Origin: Sphingobium scionense
GTDB taxonomy: Bacteria; Pseudomonadota; Alphaproteobacteria; Sphingomonadales; Sphingomonadaceae
Assembly: GCF_014197035.1 (NCBI RefSeq)
Contig: NZ_JACIEU010000004.1
Location: 124,001-188,000 of the forward strand
Direction of reading: 5' to 3'
DNA: 64,000 bases
Positions 1 through 8,045 of this stretch are shown here, one piece after another (position 1 is the stretch's first letter; each line of letters starts with the position of its first letter). Both the position numbers and the translations under genes were made by a program. The notes beneath the pieces were generated by a model that saw nothing but the letters and a program-made list of their open reading frames with translations, searched no databases and was not told the origin of the DNA.

Positions 1-336
1 GCGGGTCCAGACCGACATCTGCATCTGCCCATCAGGCCGCTGCATCCGCAATGTCGCAATGCAATAGGTCTCGCTGCCGGCCCGGTCGCCATCGAGCGCG
101 ATCACCATGTTGGTCATCTGATGGCAATGGGCCAGCAATCCGCGATGATCGGCGCAGATACGGTCTATCACGCCACGCCCGCTCCCCTGATAATAATCGC
201 CATAATCGGCCGTGCCATCGACATGCCAGAGGCCATGGCCGAGCGGCACGTCGAGCCGATCGACGGCACGGGCATAGAGATGCAGCGCATCGGCAATGGC
301 CTGCCTATCCGCCACCGGATCACGCGACGCGCTCAT
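1..336 (-). CDS. SnoaL-like (NTF2-fold) protein, partial, 3' end outside window
   Basis: The first 112 residues are visible and the gene continues beyond the left edge. The ATG overlaps the stop of the upstream short-chain dehydrogenase by four bases (ATGA), so the two are probably co-translated. The sequence has the SnoaL/NTF2 pattern: an N-terminal helix (ALHLYARAVDRLD), then LWHVDGTADY, then a helix with HCHQMTNMVIALDGDRA. These domains form cone-shaped pockets used by polyketide cyclases, dehydratases and ring-modifying enzymes. The catabolic neighbourhood favours an isomerase or hydratase-like role, but no substrate can be named. Confidence 0.7.
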   Translation of the reverse strand, partial: MSASRDPVADRQAIADALHLYARAVDRLDVPLGHGLWHVDGTADYGDYYQGSGRGVIDRICADHRGLLAHCHQMTNMVIALDGDRAGSETYCIATLRMQRPDGQMQMSVWTR

Positions 337-1142
337 GCGTCGGCGCCTTGAAGGTCGCGCATGGCCTGCGCCACCGCGAGGATGCGGGCACGCCGAGCAG
401 CAGCCGATTGCGGCGCATAGCCCTGCTCCTCATCCGCCAGCCCCCAATGATGGACCGGCCCATGCGGCAACCGCTCCAGCCCGACCCGCGCAACATCATC
501 GGGCAGGGCCAGATCGGCCGGCAGCGCCGCGCCGCGACTGGTCAGGAACCGCCGCAGTTCGGGCGTATCGGTGCGCCCCAGGATCAGGTTCAGCACATCC
601 ACGCCATGGGGCTGCAATTCGGCCCATAGCGCCTCGCCCAGGCACAGGTCGAACGCCTTGCTGCCGGCATAGACGCCAAGGCCCGGCGCGCCGCCGTAAC
701 AGGCGCCCGATCCGACCAGGATGATGCCCCCCCTCCCCCGTGCCCGCATGGCCCGGCCCAGAAAGTGACACAGGCGCATCAGGGTCATGACATTGCGGCC
801 CACCAACGCCATCCAGTTGTCAATATCGCTGTCAAGGAAATGGGTGCCATGCGGATCGGCGCCGGCATTGGCGATGAACAGCCCGACCTCGCGGTCTCCG
901 CACAGTGCGGCGATCCGATCGGCGGCGTCCGCATCCGCCAGGTCCACGCTCGCCCACAGGCATTCGGTATCGTAGCGGGCAGACAATTCCGTCGCCAGAC
1001 CAGCCAATGGGGCTTCGCGCCGCGCGAGCAATATCAGCTTATATCCCTGCGCCGCCAGTCGCTCGGCAAAGGCGCGCCCTGTCCCCTCCGATGCGCCCGC
1101 GATCAGCGCCCAGGGGCCATAATGCTGCTGCAACCCAGTCAT
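333..1142 (-). CDS. short-chain dehydrogenase/reductase (SDR)
   Basis: A 269-residue classical SDR, cytosolic and NAD(P)-dependent. The N-terminal Rossmann glycine motif is AGASEGTG (residues 15-22) with Ala where Thr is usual. NAG follows at about residue 91, then a serine segment GSGACYGG and the catalytic YAGSK. The acidic or basic residues that choose NADH or NADPH cannot be judged safely, although the RR after the second strand hints at NADPH. It is the first gene of a two-gene minus-strand unit with the SnoaL-like protein. Confidence 0.85.
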   Translation of the reverse strand: MTGLQQHYGPWALIAGASEGTGRAFAERLAAQGYKLILLARREAPLAGLATELSARYDTECLWASVDLADADAADRIAALCGDREVGLFIANAGADPHGTHFLDSDIDNWMALVGRNVMTLMRLCHFLGRAMRARGRGGIILVGSGACYGGAPGLGVYAGSKAFDLCLGEALWAELQPHGVDVLNLILGRTDTPELRRFLTSRGAALPADLALPDDVARVGLERLPHGPVHHWGLADEEQGYAPQSAAARRARILAVAQAMRDLQGADA

Positions 1143-1331
1143 CCGCTTTCCTTCCCATCAAGGACGCCAATCCAACAAACCGATCCCTCCGGCACAAGGG
1201 CGGGTGCAGGGCATCGCCGGGGCGTTGCGATGGTCCGCCCGGTTTCGCATGCCTCATCCTCCGCCTATGATATAGTCCGTCTCACGGCCGCCGGACGTCG
1301 GGACCAGACCTGTTGCATTGAGAGGATGCCA

Positions 1332-1646
1332 ATGAAAACTGTCCTGATCGCCACCAGCCTGTTGTTCGCTGCTGCCGCGCCACAAATCGCCATGGCACAG
1401 GCCCCTGCCGCATCGCCCGCCCCGGCCTATAGCGTCGAGACGACCGACATCGGCACATTGCTCGACAATCCCGCGACCAAGGCGGTTCTCGACAAGAATC
1501 TACCCGGCTTCACCGCCAATCCGCAGATCGACATGGCCCGATCGATGACGCTGAAGGGCGTGCAGCAATATGCCGCCGATACGCTGACCGACGCCGCGCT
1601 CGCCAAGGTGCAGGCCGATCTCAACAAGATCCCGGCCAAGAAATAA
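1332..1646 (+). CDS. small secreted protein, unknown function
   Basis: A 104-residue protein with a clear signal peptide (MKTVLIATSLLFAAAAPQIAMA) and an Ala/Pro-rich mature start. The second half contains IGTLLDNPATKAVLD and LKGVQQYAADTLTDAALAKV, a short helical module that I recall as a free-standing protein or as a C-terminal tail of secreted hydrolases in sphingomonads (memory, not checked). The start at 1332 is preferred over the in-frame ATG at 1326, because AGAGG at 1321-1325 then has normal spacing. It runs convergent to the TetR gene downstream. Confidence 0.7.
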   Translation: MKTVLIATSLLFAAAAPQIAMAQAPAASPAPAYSVETTDIGTLLDNPATKAVLDKNLPGFTANPQIDMARSMTLKGVQQYAADTLTDAALAKVQADLNKIPAKK

Positions 1647-1654
1647 GGATAAGG

Positions 1655-1676
1655 CCGGCGCGCACAGTCGCGCCGG
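1655..1676. terminator. bidirectional terminator-like hairpin
   Basis: A perfect 8-bp inverted repeat CCGGCGCG / CGCGCCGG with a 6-nt loop lies in the 38-nt gap between two convergent genes (stops at 1646 and 1685). There is no U-run on either side, so it is terminator-like rather than a textbook intrinsic terminator. Confidence 0.45.
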
Positions 1677-1684
1677 GTAACCTG

Positions 1685-2275
1685 CTAGGTGCCTCGCCCG
1701 TCGGCATCCTTGCCGGTGGCGTGGCGCATCAACGCCTCCACCATGGTCAGCGCCTCGTCATGGCCCAGCGTCACGCCCAGGCTCTGCTCCATCACGATCG
1801 ACCGGGCCATGCCCGCCGCCAGCACGGAAAGCCCCACCGGCGACAGCCCCGCGCCATCCGCCGCCGCGATCGCCTGCGTCTGGATATCGCGCAATTCCTC
1901 GACAAAGGCGGCGATTTCCTGCCGGATCGCCTTGCGGTGGTTGGACAGGGCCATGAACTCCAGCACGATCGCGCTGCCATCCGGATCGGAATTGAGCTGC
2001 CACAGCGCGCGCAGCGGATCGGGCGTATCCAGCCGGCTCGCCAGCTCTTCCTTGAACCGGGCCGACAGGCTGCGGAACAACTCCAGCAGCAGGTCATCGG
2101 TCGTCGCGAAATGATAATGGACGAGCGCCGGCGTGACCCCGACAATCTTGGCCACGCGCCGGGTCGTGACGGCGGCATAGCCCTCCTCGACCATCAGCCT
2201 TTCGGTCGCGGCCAATAGGGCACCGCGCGCCGAAGCCCGTTCCTTCCTGCCGGCGCTGGTTATGCCTTTTGCCAT
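1685..2275 (-). CDS. TetR/AcrR family transcriptional regulator
   Basis: 196 residues. The N-terminal TetR helix-turn-helix spans about residues 15-62 (AATERLMVEEGYAAVTTRRVAKIVGVTPALVHYHF), followed by a helical ligand domain. That ligand domain resembles the second TetR of the window (3899-4468) over its whole length, for example PLRALW, HRKAIRQEI and the LGVTLGHDEALTMVEAL segment. It lies 12 nt downstream of a small hypothetical gene and behind the MaoC-type dehydratase, so it is probably the last gene of that operon. The effector may be an acyl-CoA or the pathway substrate, by inference only. Confidence 0.88.
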   Translation of the reverse strand: MAKGITSAGRKERASARGALLAATERLMVEEGYAAVTTRRVAKIVGVTPALVHYHFATTDDLLLELFRSLSARFKEELASRLDTPDPLRALWQLNSDPDGSAIVLEFMALSNHRKAIRQEIAAFVEELRDIQTQAIAAADGAGLSPVGLSVLAAGMARSIVMEQSLGVTLGHDEALTMVEALMRHATGKDADGRGT

Positions 2276-2287
2276 CGCGCCTGCGGC

Positions 2288-2536
2288 CTATTCGTCCAGC
2301 ATGTCCATCACGTCGCGCGCGGCGTTGCGATCGGCTTCATCCTCGAAGGCGACATCCAGATCAGGCGCCGCGCCCAGCATGTAGAGCAACGTCCACAGGG
2401 CGAAGCGCCGGGGACGGTCGGTCTCCAGCCCGAAAGCCACCTGCATCCGCTCGATCCCGGCCGCCATGCCCTCGGGCGGTACGCTGGCAAGGTCGTCGGT
2501 GCCGAAATAATGGCGAAACTGATCGTCTAGGTCCAT
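2288..2536 (-). CDS. small conserved hypothetical protein
   Basis: An 82-residue soluble acidic protein starting MDLDDQFRHYF and ending RDVMDMLDE. The middle (RPRRFALWTLLYMLGAAPDLDVAFEDEADR) looks like genuine protein with a helical core. The reading frame stays open upstream, and a non-ATG start near 2581 (CTG overlapping the MaoC stop) is also possible. I chose the ATG at 2536. It sits between the MaoC-type dehydratase and TetR genes, spaced for one transcript. I recognise no family or function; a small accessory or regulatory partner of the dehydratase is a guess from position. Confidence 0.55.
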   Translation of the reverse strand: MDLDDQFRHYFGTDDLASVPPEGMAAGIERMQVAFGLETDRPRRFALWTLLYMLGAAPDLDVAFEDEADRNAARDVMDMLDE

Positions 2537-2577
2537 CGCCGCGCTATCCCACAGCGCGGCGCGCTTGACCAGATGGA

Positions 2578-3750
2578 TCAGGCCGGTCGCCGGGGCAGTT
2601 CGATCTCCGCCTTGGCCGTGGCCAACACGGCACCGGCCTGATTGGCCATGCGGCAATCGACCTGCACCATGTGCCGGCCATCCTCGTCCACGAACTTGTC
2701 GAGGATGGTGCCGGTGGTGATGGTGATGTCGCCGGTCAGCGCCGGGCTGCGATAATTGCAGGCCGAATGGCGGATCATTCCCCATTCGCCCGCCCAGCCC
2801 GCGAAATAATCGGTGATCCACGCCCCCATCGATGCGCCATAACCATAGCCGCGCGGCATGCCGATGAAGCGCGCCCAGCGCGGGAAGAGATGGCCACGCG
2901 ACGGGCCGACATAGGCGCCGTCGGTGAATTCGGGATTGATCGCCTCCATCACCGGATCATTCTCATGGCCCGCCATTTCCTTGACGAAGCCCAGCGCCTC
3001 CATGTCGAGATCCGTGCGCCGGTGGGTGCCGCCCCATTGGGTGAAGATGTAGGATCGCCATTCGGTGGCGAAGGAGACGATCGAATGCGGGCCGACCACC
3101 CGTTCGGGCAGCGCCGCGCCGACCGTCGCATCATCCCACCAACGCCGGTCATGACCCAGATCATGGAGCATCTGGATCCACTGCATCTTGCGCGCTTCCA
3201 GTTCCTCCAACTGATCATCGGTCCAGACCGGATCGTCAAAGCCCTCGGTCGGGACATTGTCCTTACCCGCTTCCTGGCTGTAGCGGATCGAGGTGGAACG
3301 CTGCTTGGCGATCAGGTCGCCCTGCTGGTTATAATAGAAATTGTCACCGCGCTGGAAGCAGGTCGGGCCGGCGAACTTGGTGTCCTTGATCGTGTAATCG
3401 AACGGGATGCGCTCGTTGAGGATGCGGTCGCCCGCGACCATGCGGGGGCCATAGAACCACCATTCGTCGCCACCGAACAGCATGTGTGAATTGGGCACAC
3501 GGCCGATGCAGGACGGCGCGGAGCCATGGGCGCAGTCCATCGTCACGGCAAAGCTCTGTGGCGCGACCATGCCGCCCCAGCGGCTCTGCGCGGCATAGCC
3601 CGCATCATAATGGAGCCGGTTGGGATAATGCATCGCCTGCACCCAGCGGCGGATATCGCCATTGTTGATCGGCTCGACCATCCGGGCGGGCTGGATCGGC
3701 TTGCCCAGATAATTGTCGATATCCGAACAATCGAGTGTCGGCGTGGTCAT
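2578..3750 (-). CDS. MaoC-type (double hot-dog) dehydratase/hydratase
   Basis: 390 residues, the length of a tandem hot-dog MaoC protein. The N-terminal half carries the MaoC_dehydrat_N-like pattern (PARMVEPINNGDIRRWVQAMHYPN). The C-terminal half carries a MaoC-like segment, GPHSIVSFATEW then NYRSPALTGDITITTGTI. Members hydrate enoyl-CoA or dehydrate hydroxyacyl-CoA esters, and sphingomonad catabolic islands often hold such two-domain versions. The ATG at 3750 is supported by GGAGAGA six bases upstream; an upstream extension of the frame is not protein-like. It is divergent from a TetR gene across 148 nt. The substrate is unknown. Confidence 0.8.
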   Translation of the reverse strand: MTTPTLDCSDIDNYLGKPIQPARMVEPINNGDIRRWVQAMHYPNRLHYDAGYAAQSRWGGMVAPQSFAVTMDCAHGSAPSCIGRVPNSHMLFGGDEWWFYGPRMVAGDRILNERIPFDYTIKDTKFAGPTCFQRGDNFYYNQQGDLIAKQRSTSIRYSQEAGKDNVPTEGFDDPVWTDDQLEELEARKMQWIQMLHDLGHDRRWWDDATVGAALPERVVGPHSIVSFATEWRSYIFTQWGGTHRRTDLDMEALGFVKEMAGHENDPVMEAINPEFTDGAYVGPSRGHLFPRWARFIGMPRGYGYGASMGAWITDYFAGWAGEWGMIRHSACNYRSPALTGDITITTGTILDKFVDEDGRHMVQVDCRMANQAGAVLATAKAEIELPRRPA

Positions 3751-3898
3751 GGATCGTCTCTCCGCAAAGGTCTTGTTTGACACCAAGGCTAGCGACGGCC
3801 CGGCGTAGCGACTTGACCAAAATGGACAGATGCCCGGCCATTGCCGCGCCCCGCAAAATTGCCCAGAAGCGGAGGCGGAGAAGGACGGAAGGGACGAT
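3751..3898. promoter_or_regulatory. divergent promoter region between MaoC-type and TetR genes
   Basis: This 148-nt gap separates the divergent starts at 3750 (minus) and 3899 (plus), so it must hold both promoters and probably the TetR operator. CTTG-N8-CAAG at 3772-3787 is a weak dyad, and TTGACC at about 3813 is a possible -35. I could not find a strong palindrome. Confidence 0.4.
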
Positions 3899-4468
3899 AT
3901 GGCTACCGCTCGCAGACTAGGCGCCGAAGGATCGCAGAACCGCGCCCGCTTCATCGACGCGGCCGAAACGATCCTGACGCAAGTCGGCGAACATGGTATA
4001 TCCGCGCGGCAGGTAGCGCAGCAGGCGGGCCTGAAGACACAGCTTCTCTATTATTATTTCCGTACCATGGATGATCTGCTCCGAGCCGTGGTGCAGCGAA
4101 TCAACGACCGGCGCATGGGCCGCTTCGCCGAGGCCCTCGCCGCCCCCCGCCCGCTGCGCGCCATGTGGGACATGATGCGCGATCCCTCGACCGCTGCCCT
4201 TGCCGCAGAACTCAGCGCCATCGCTCATCATCGCGAGGCGGTGCGGGCGGAGATCGTCACCGCCGCGCAGGCCTTTCGTGCGTATCAGGCGCAGGCGGTG
4301 GCGACGCTGCTGCCGACCGATAAGGCCGCCAACGCCAGCGGCCTGGTGATGATCGCCGCCTCGCTCGCCCGCATGCTGGTCAGCGAAACGGCACTTGGCC
4401 TGACCGAGGGCCATGATCAGGCGCTGGCGATGATCGAGGCGATGCTGGACCAACTCGAAGCCAAATGA
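3899..4468 (+). CDS. TetR family transcriptional regulator (paralogue of 1685-2275)
   Basis: 189 residues from ATG 3899, supported by GGAAGGG at 3887-3893. The HTH region is ISARQVAQQAGLKTQLLYYYF. The ligand domain matches the first TetR of the window in register (PLRAMW, HREAVRAEI, QAQAVATL, LGLTEGHDQALAMIEAM), so the pair arose by duplication. It is divergent from the MaoC-type gene and probably controls it, and possibly the downstream SDR-SDR-TauD genes on the same strand, starting 107 nt later. Confidence 0.88.
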   Translation: MATARRLGAEGSQNRARFIDAAETILTQVGEHGISARQVAQQAGLKTQLLYYYFRTMDDLLRAVVQRINDRRMGRFAEALAAPRPLRAMWDMMRDPSTAALAAELSAIAHHREAVRAEIVTAAQAFRAYQAQAVATLLPTDKAANASGLVMIAASLARMLVSETALGLTEGHDQALAMIEAMLDQLEAK

Positions 4469-4575
4469 TCGCCCCGGCGCTATCGCCGATCCTGGCATCG
4501 CACCACCCTGCTCATCCCTGCTAATGAACTGTTCAGCATCGCGATCCGGTACAGGGCAGCGGGCAAGGAGAGGTC

Positions 4576-5331
4576 ATGGCAAGATTGGAAAACAAGGTCG
4601 CGCTGGTCACTGGCGCCTCCTCTGGTATTGGCGAGGCGGCGGCGCTCGCGCTGGCGCTTGAGGGTGTCACCATCGCTGTCAACGGACGGCGCCGCGATCG
4701 GCTCGATGCGCTGGTCGCCCGAATCGAGGCGGCAGGCGGCACTGCACTCGCCCTGCCCGGCGACGTCTCGGTCGAGGCGGATGCGGCGGCTGCCGTCGCC
4801 GATACGGTGGCCCGGTTCGGCCGGCTCGACATCCTCGTCAACTCCGCCGGCGTCAACGAGGCCGGCGGGATCGAAAGCCTGACCAGCGCCCAGTGGCAGC
4901 GGGTGATCGACATCAACCTGATGGGCACCATCCATGCCTGCCGCGCCGCCTTCCCGGTGATGAAGGCACAGGGCAGCGGCGACATCGTCAACATCTCCTC
5001 GACCGCCGGGCGCCGCTCGGGCTGGCGCTTCGCCGCCTATTCGACGAGCAAGTTCGGCCTGACCGGCTTTACCGAAAGCCTGCGGCAGGAGGGCGGCCAG
5101 GCCGGCATCCGCGTGTCGATCATCGAACCGGGCGCCACCGCGACCGAGATCGCCAGCTCCATCTCCGACCCGCAATGGCGCGACATGATCCAGCAGCACA
5201 CCCACAAGGACGGGGCGATGGCGCCCGACGATATCGTCGCCGGCATCCTGCTCGCCGTCAGCCTGCCGCGCCGCGCCAATGTGAGCCGGATCCTGATCCA
5301 GCCGACCATCGACACGGAGCCGATGCCATGA
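4576..5331 (+). CDS. short-chain dehydrogenase/reductase (SDR)
   Basis: 251 residues, classical SDR. TGASSGIG lies at residues 13-20, followed by a D60-type GDVS segment, NSAG, the ISST serine and YSTSK. The GRRRDR stretch after the second beta-strand suggests NADPH preference. The C-terminal region (ILLAVSLPRRANVSRILIQPT) resembles YdfG-like serine or hydroxy-acid dehydrogenases. A strong AAGGAGAGG precedes the start. Its stop overlaps the next SDR by four bases (ATGA), indicating translational coupling. Confidence 0.88.
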   Translation: MARLENKVALVTGASSGIGEAAALALALEGVTIAVNGRRRDRLDALVARIEAAGGTALALPGDVSVEADAAAAVADTVARFGRLDILVNSAGVNEAGGIESLTSAQWQRVIDINLMGTIHACRAAFPVMKAQGSGDIVNISSTAGRRSGWRFAAYSTSKFGLTGFTESLRQEGGQAGIRVSIIEPGATATEIASSISDPQWRDMIQQHTHKDGAMAPDDIVAGILLAVSLPRRANVSRILIQPTIDTEPMP

Positions 5332-6101
5332 GGCTGGCGGGCAAGAGCGCGGTCATCACCGGCGCGGGATCGGGCATGGGCAAGGCGATGGCCGAACGCT
5401 TCGCGCAGGAAGGCGCGCGGGTGCTGTGCGCCGACATCAGCGGCGCGCAGGATGAGGTCGCCGCGGCGATCGGCAACGGCGCGATCGGCCTGCATGTCGA
5501 CGTGGCCGAGGAAGGGGACGTGCAGGCGATGATCGCCGCCGCCTGCGATGCCTTTGGCCGGGTCGACATCCTCATCAACAATGCCGGCTTCGGCGGCGGC
5601 ATCATGCCGTTGCACGAACAGAGCAGCGACAATTGGGACCGGGTCCATGCCGTCAATCTGAAGGGCGTGTTCCTGGGCATGAAATATGGCGTGATCGCCA
5701 TGCTGGAAAGCGGCGGCGGCGCGATCGTCAATATCGGCTCCGCCACCGGCATGGTCGGGTGGAAGGGCCATGGCGTCTATGCCGCCGCCAAGGGCGGGGT
5801 CAGCCAGATGACCAAATGCGCCGCGCTCGATTATGCCGCGCAGCATATCCGCGTAAATGCCGTGCTGCCCGGATCGATCTGGACCGGGCTGGTGCCGATG
5901 GCAAAGGACCATCCCGAACCGCCGCCCGGTATCTTCCGCGTGCCCGGCATCCCGATGGACCGGTGGGGCCTGGCCAGCGAAATCGCCAATGCGGCGCTGT
6001 TCCTCGCCAGTGACGAGGCGTCCTACATCACCGGCACCTTGCTGCCGGTCGATGGCGGCTATTGCATCGGCTTTTCCGGCATGGCCGCCGAACAGGGTTG
6101 A
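5328..6101 (+). CDS. short-chain dehydrogenase/reductase (SDR)
   Basis: 257 residues, classical FabG-type SDR. Visible motifs are TGAGSGMG near the N-terminus, ADIS at the end of beta-2 (consistent with NAD preference), NNAG, the GSATG serine segment, YAAAK, and the tail TGTLLPVDGGY. It starts at ATG 5328 inside the stop of the previous SDR. A TauD-type oxygenase follows after 18 nt. The three genes look like one oxidation unit: a hydroxylation plus one or two alcohol oxidations. Confidence 0.88.
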   Translation: MRLAGKSAVITGAGSGMGKAMAERFAQEGARVLCADISGAQDEVAAAIGNGAIGLHVDVAEEGDVQAMIAAACDAFGRVDILINNAGFGGGIMPLHEQSSDNWDRVHAVNLKGVFLGMKYGVIAMLESGGGAIVNIGSATGMVGWKGHGVYAAAKGGVSQMTKCAALDYAAQHIRVNAVLPGSIWTGLVPMAKDHPEPPPGIFRVPGIPMDRWGLASEIANAALFLASDEASYITGTLLPVDGGYCIGFSGMAAEQG

Positions 6102-6119
6102 GATCGAAGGAGCAGGATC

Positions 6120-6959
6120 ATGAACGTCATTCACAAGAGCCGCGTCGCCTTCCGTCCGGTCAAGCCGCTGATTGGCGCGGTGGTCGAGGCCGATCGGGAG
6201 GCGCTGTTCGATCCGCAAGTGGTCGCCCAGTGCCGCGACATGCTGGAGGAACGGACCGTGCTGGTCATGCCGCAGGTCCATTTCACCAATGAAGAGCAAC
6301 TGGCCTTCACCGACCTGCTCGGCGGGCGGCTCAACCTCACCAGCGAGGCGACCACCAACAAGGACGAGGACGTCTATCAGGTGACGCTCGATCGCAAGAT
6401 TAACCGGGCGCCCGAATATGTGCTGGGCACCTTCTTCTGGCATATGGACGGGATGCCGATGGAAATGCCACCGCCGCTCGCGACCCTGCTGTCGGCCCGA
6501 CGGCTGGCGCCCAAGGGCGGCCAGACCGAATTCGCCAACAGCTTCGCCGCCTATGAGCAGATGCCCGAAGCGCAGCGCGCCGAGATCGAGGATCTGCGCA
6601 TCATCCACAGCGTCGCCGCCAGCCTGCGCTCGATCGCCGACGCCATTCCCGAAGCGGAAAAGGGCAAGCTGGCGATCGGTATCGAGAAGGAACGGCCGCT
6701 GGTCCAGACCCACAAGAATGGCCGCAAGAGCCTGATCGTCGGGTCGACCGCCGACCGGATCGTCGGCATGGAGCTGGCCTATGGCCGCGCCTATATCGCC
6801 CGGCTCAACGAATGGGCGACCCAGCCCGATTTCGTCTATCAGCATCAATGGCAGGCGGGCGACTTCGTCATCTGGAGCAATACCGGCGCGCTGCACCGGG
6901 TGGTGCCCTATGCCCGCGATTCCGGCCGGATGATGCACCGCACCTCGATTGCGGGCTGA
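6120..6959 (+). CDS. TauD/TfdA family Fe(II)/2-oxoglutarate dioxygenase
   Basis: 279 residues. The iron facial triad is visible as H108-x-D110 (FFWHMDG) and H259 (TGALHR), with the 2-oxoglutarate-binding arginine at R270, eleven residues after the distal histidine as in TauD. These enzymes hydroxylate an activated carbon at the cost of 2-oxoglutarate and often release sulfite, glyoxylate or another leaving group. A good AAGGAG precedes the ATG. It is the last gene of the SDR-SDR-TauD unit and ends 4 nt before the convergent AraC regulator. The substrate is not identifiable. Confidence 0.88.
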   Translation: MNVIHKSRVAFRPVKPLIGAVVEADREALFDPQVVAQCRDMLEERTVLVMPQVHFTNEEQLAFTDLLGGRLNLTSEATTNKDEDVYQVTLDRKINRAPEYVLGTFFWHMDGMPMEMPPPLATLLSARRLAPKGGQTEFANSFAAYEQMPEAQRAEIEDLRIIHSVAASLRSIADAIPEAEKGKLAIGIEKERPLVQTHKNGRKSLIVGSTADRIVGMELAYGRAYIARLNEWATQPDFVYQHQWQAGDFVIWSNTGALHRVVPYARDSGRMMHRTSIAG

Positions 6960-6963
6960 AGGG

Positions 6964-7959
6964 TCAGGCGGGCGCGTGCAAGCGCGCCCGCAACCGCGTG
7001 GGCGACGCGCCGAACCAGTGGTTGCAGCTGCGCGTCATCACCGACTGTTCGGAAAAGCCGAGCTTCTCCGACACATGGGCGAAGTCCATGTCGGTCTGCT
7101 CCAGATAGTAGCGCAATATGTCGCGCCGCACCTCGTCCTTGATCTTCTGGAAGCTCGTACCCTCCGCCGCCAACCGCCGGTGCAGCGTCCGTGGATGCAG
7201 CCCCAGTTCGGCCGCGACCCGATCATTCGAGCAATGGGCGGTCCACAGCCATTGCATGACGATGCCGCGCACCTGCGCATGCAGCGGCGGATGGCGATGG
7301 GGAAATTCGCGTTCGATATAGGCGGTGACGGCGGCGAAGACCGTGGCGTCCCGATCGATCACCGGGCTTGCCATGTCGCGCTCGGAAAAGCTGATCCCGT
7401 CCTCATTCTGGCCGAAATGGACCGGACAGCCGAAATAGCGCCGATAGATGCGCGCCGGCGAGATCGGCTGGTGGCGGAAATGCACCCGCCGCGCCCGTGC
7501 TCGCCCGCCGGTCAGTTCCATAGCGAAGAGATGGCCGACCAGCAGGATATGCTCCATCGCCTGCGCCCGGTTGGGCACGCCGTCGAGCAGGATGTCGTGC
7601 CCGACGAAGACATGCCGAACCGAGGGAAAGCGGCGGAGCCAGACCGCTGCCGCCAGGCTGTGCGCATAATTATGGCTGCACACATAATCGATCGCCGCGC
7701 CGAAGGTCGGCGCGTTGCGCATCGCGTCGCCCAGTGGCCCGAACAGGTCGACGCCGCGCTGGCGCAGGGCAAGGCGCATGCCGAAGTCCGGACAGGCAAG
7801 CCGATGCGCAGCATCCTCGATCAGTGCGATGGTCTGGCGATAGCTGGGCGACGCATCGCTGCTGTCGGCTGCCTCGCCGCCCAGTTCCGCCACCAGTTCC
7901 GGCAGGAACCGCAGCATATGGGCATTGATCGCCTCGAACGCGTCACGATCCTCAACCAT
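6964..7959 (-). CDS. AraC family regulator with N-terminal arabinose-binding-type domain
   Basis: 331 residues from ATG 7959, chosen because an ideal AGGAGGT lies six bases upstream. The N-terminal ~200 residues match the AraC_binding_2/OruR-like ligand domain (YCSHNYAHSL and RRVHFRHQPISPARIYRRYFGCPVHFGQNEDGISF type segments). The C-terminus is an HTH_18 pair (RVAAELGLHPRTLHRRLAAEGTSF and FAHVSEKLGFSEQSVMTRSCNHWFGASP). It is convergent to the TauD gene and likely activates nearby catabolic genes. Confidence 0.88.
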   Translation of the reverse strand: MVEDRDAFEAINAHMLRFLPELVAELGGEAADSSDASPSYRQTIALIEDAAHRLACPDFGMRLALRQRGVDLFGPLGDAMRNAPTFGAAIDYVCSHNYAHSLAAAVWLRRFPSVRHVFVGHDILLDGVPNRAQAMEHILLVGHLFAMELTGGRARARRVHFRHQPISPARIYRRYFGCPVHFGQNEDGISFSERDMASPVIDRDATVFAAVTAYIEREFPHRHPPLHAQVRGIVMQWLWTAHCSNDRVAAELGLHPRTLHRRLAAEGTSFQKIKDEVRRDILRYYLEQTDMDFAHVSEKLGFSEQSVMTRSCNHWFGASPTRLRARLHAPA

Positions 7960-7973
7960 CGCCTGACCTCCTG

Positions 7974-8002
7974 TTCGGACAGGCTGGCACCGCCTGTCCG
8001 AA
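7974..8002. promoter_or_regulatory. perfect 11-bp inverted repeat abutting the AraC-gene SD
   Basis: TTCGGACAGGC and its exact reverse complement are separated by 7 nt. The repeat lies directly upstream of the Shine-Dalgarno of the AraC gene and 43 nt downstream of the corA stop. No U-run follows on the minus strand, so it may be an operator for autoregulation, an mRNA hairpin near the ribosome site, or the corA 3' end. Confidence 0.5.
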
Positions 8003-8045
8003 TAGGTCAAGCGACCGCTACCGCATTTCGGCAGGGCGATACCAG

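Noticed and set aside
5037-6938. 633-codon open frame on the minus strand across the SDR and TauD genes
   Set aside because: It is antisense to three genes with intact catalytic motifs, lacks domain features and is rich in H, R, D and G, as expected for shadows of GC-rich genes.
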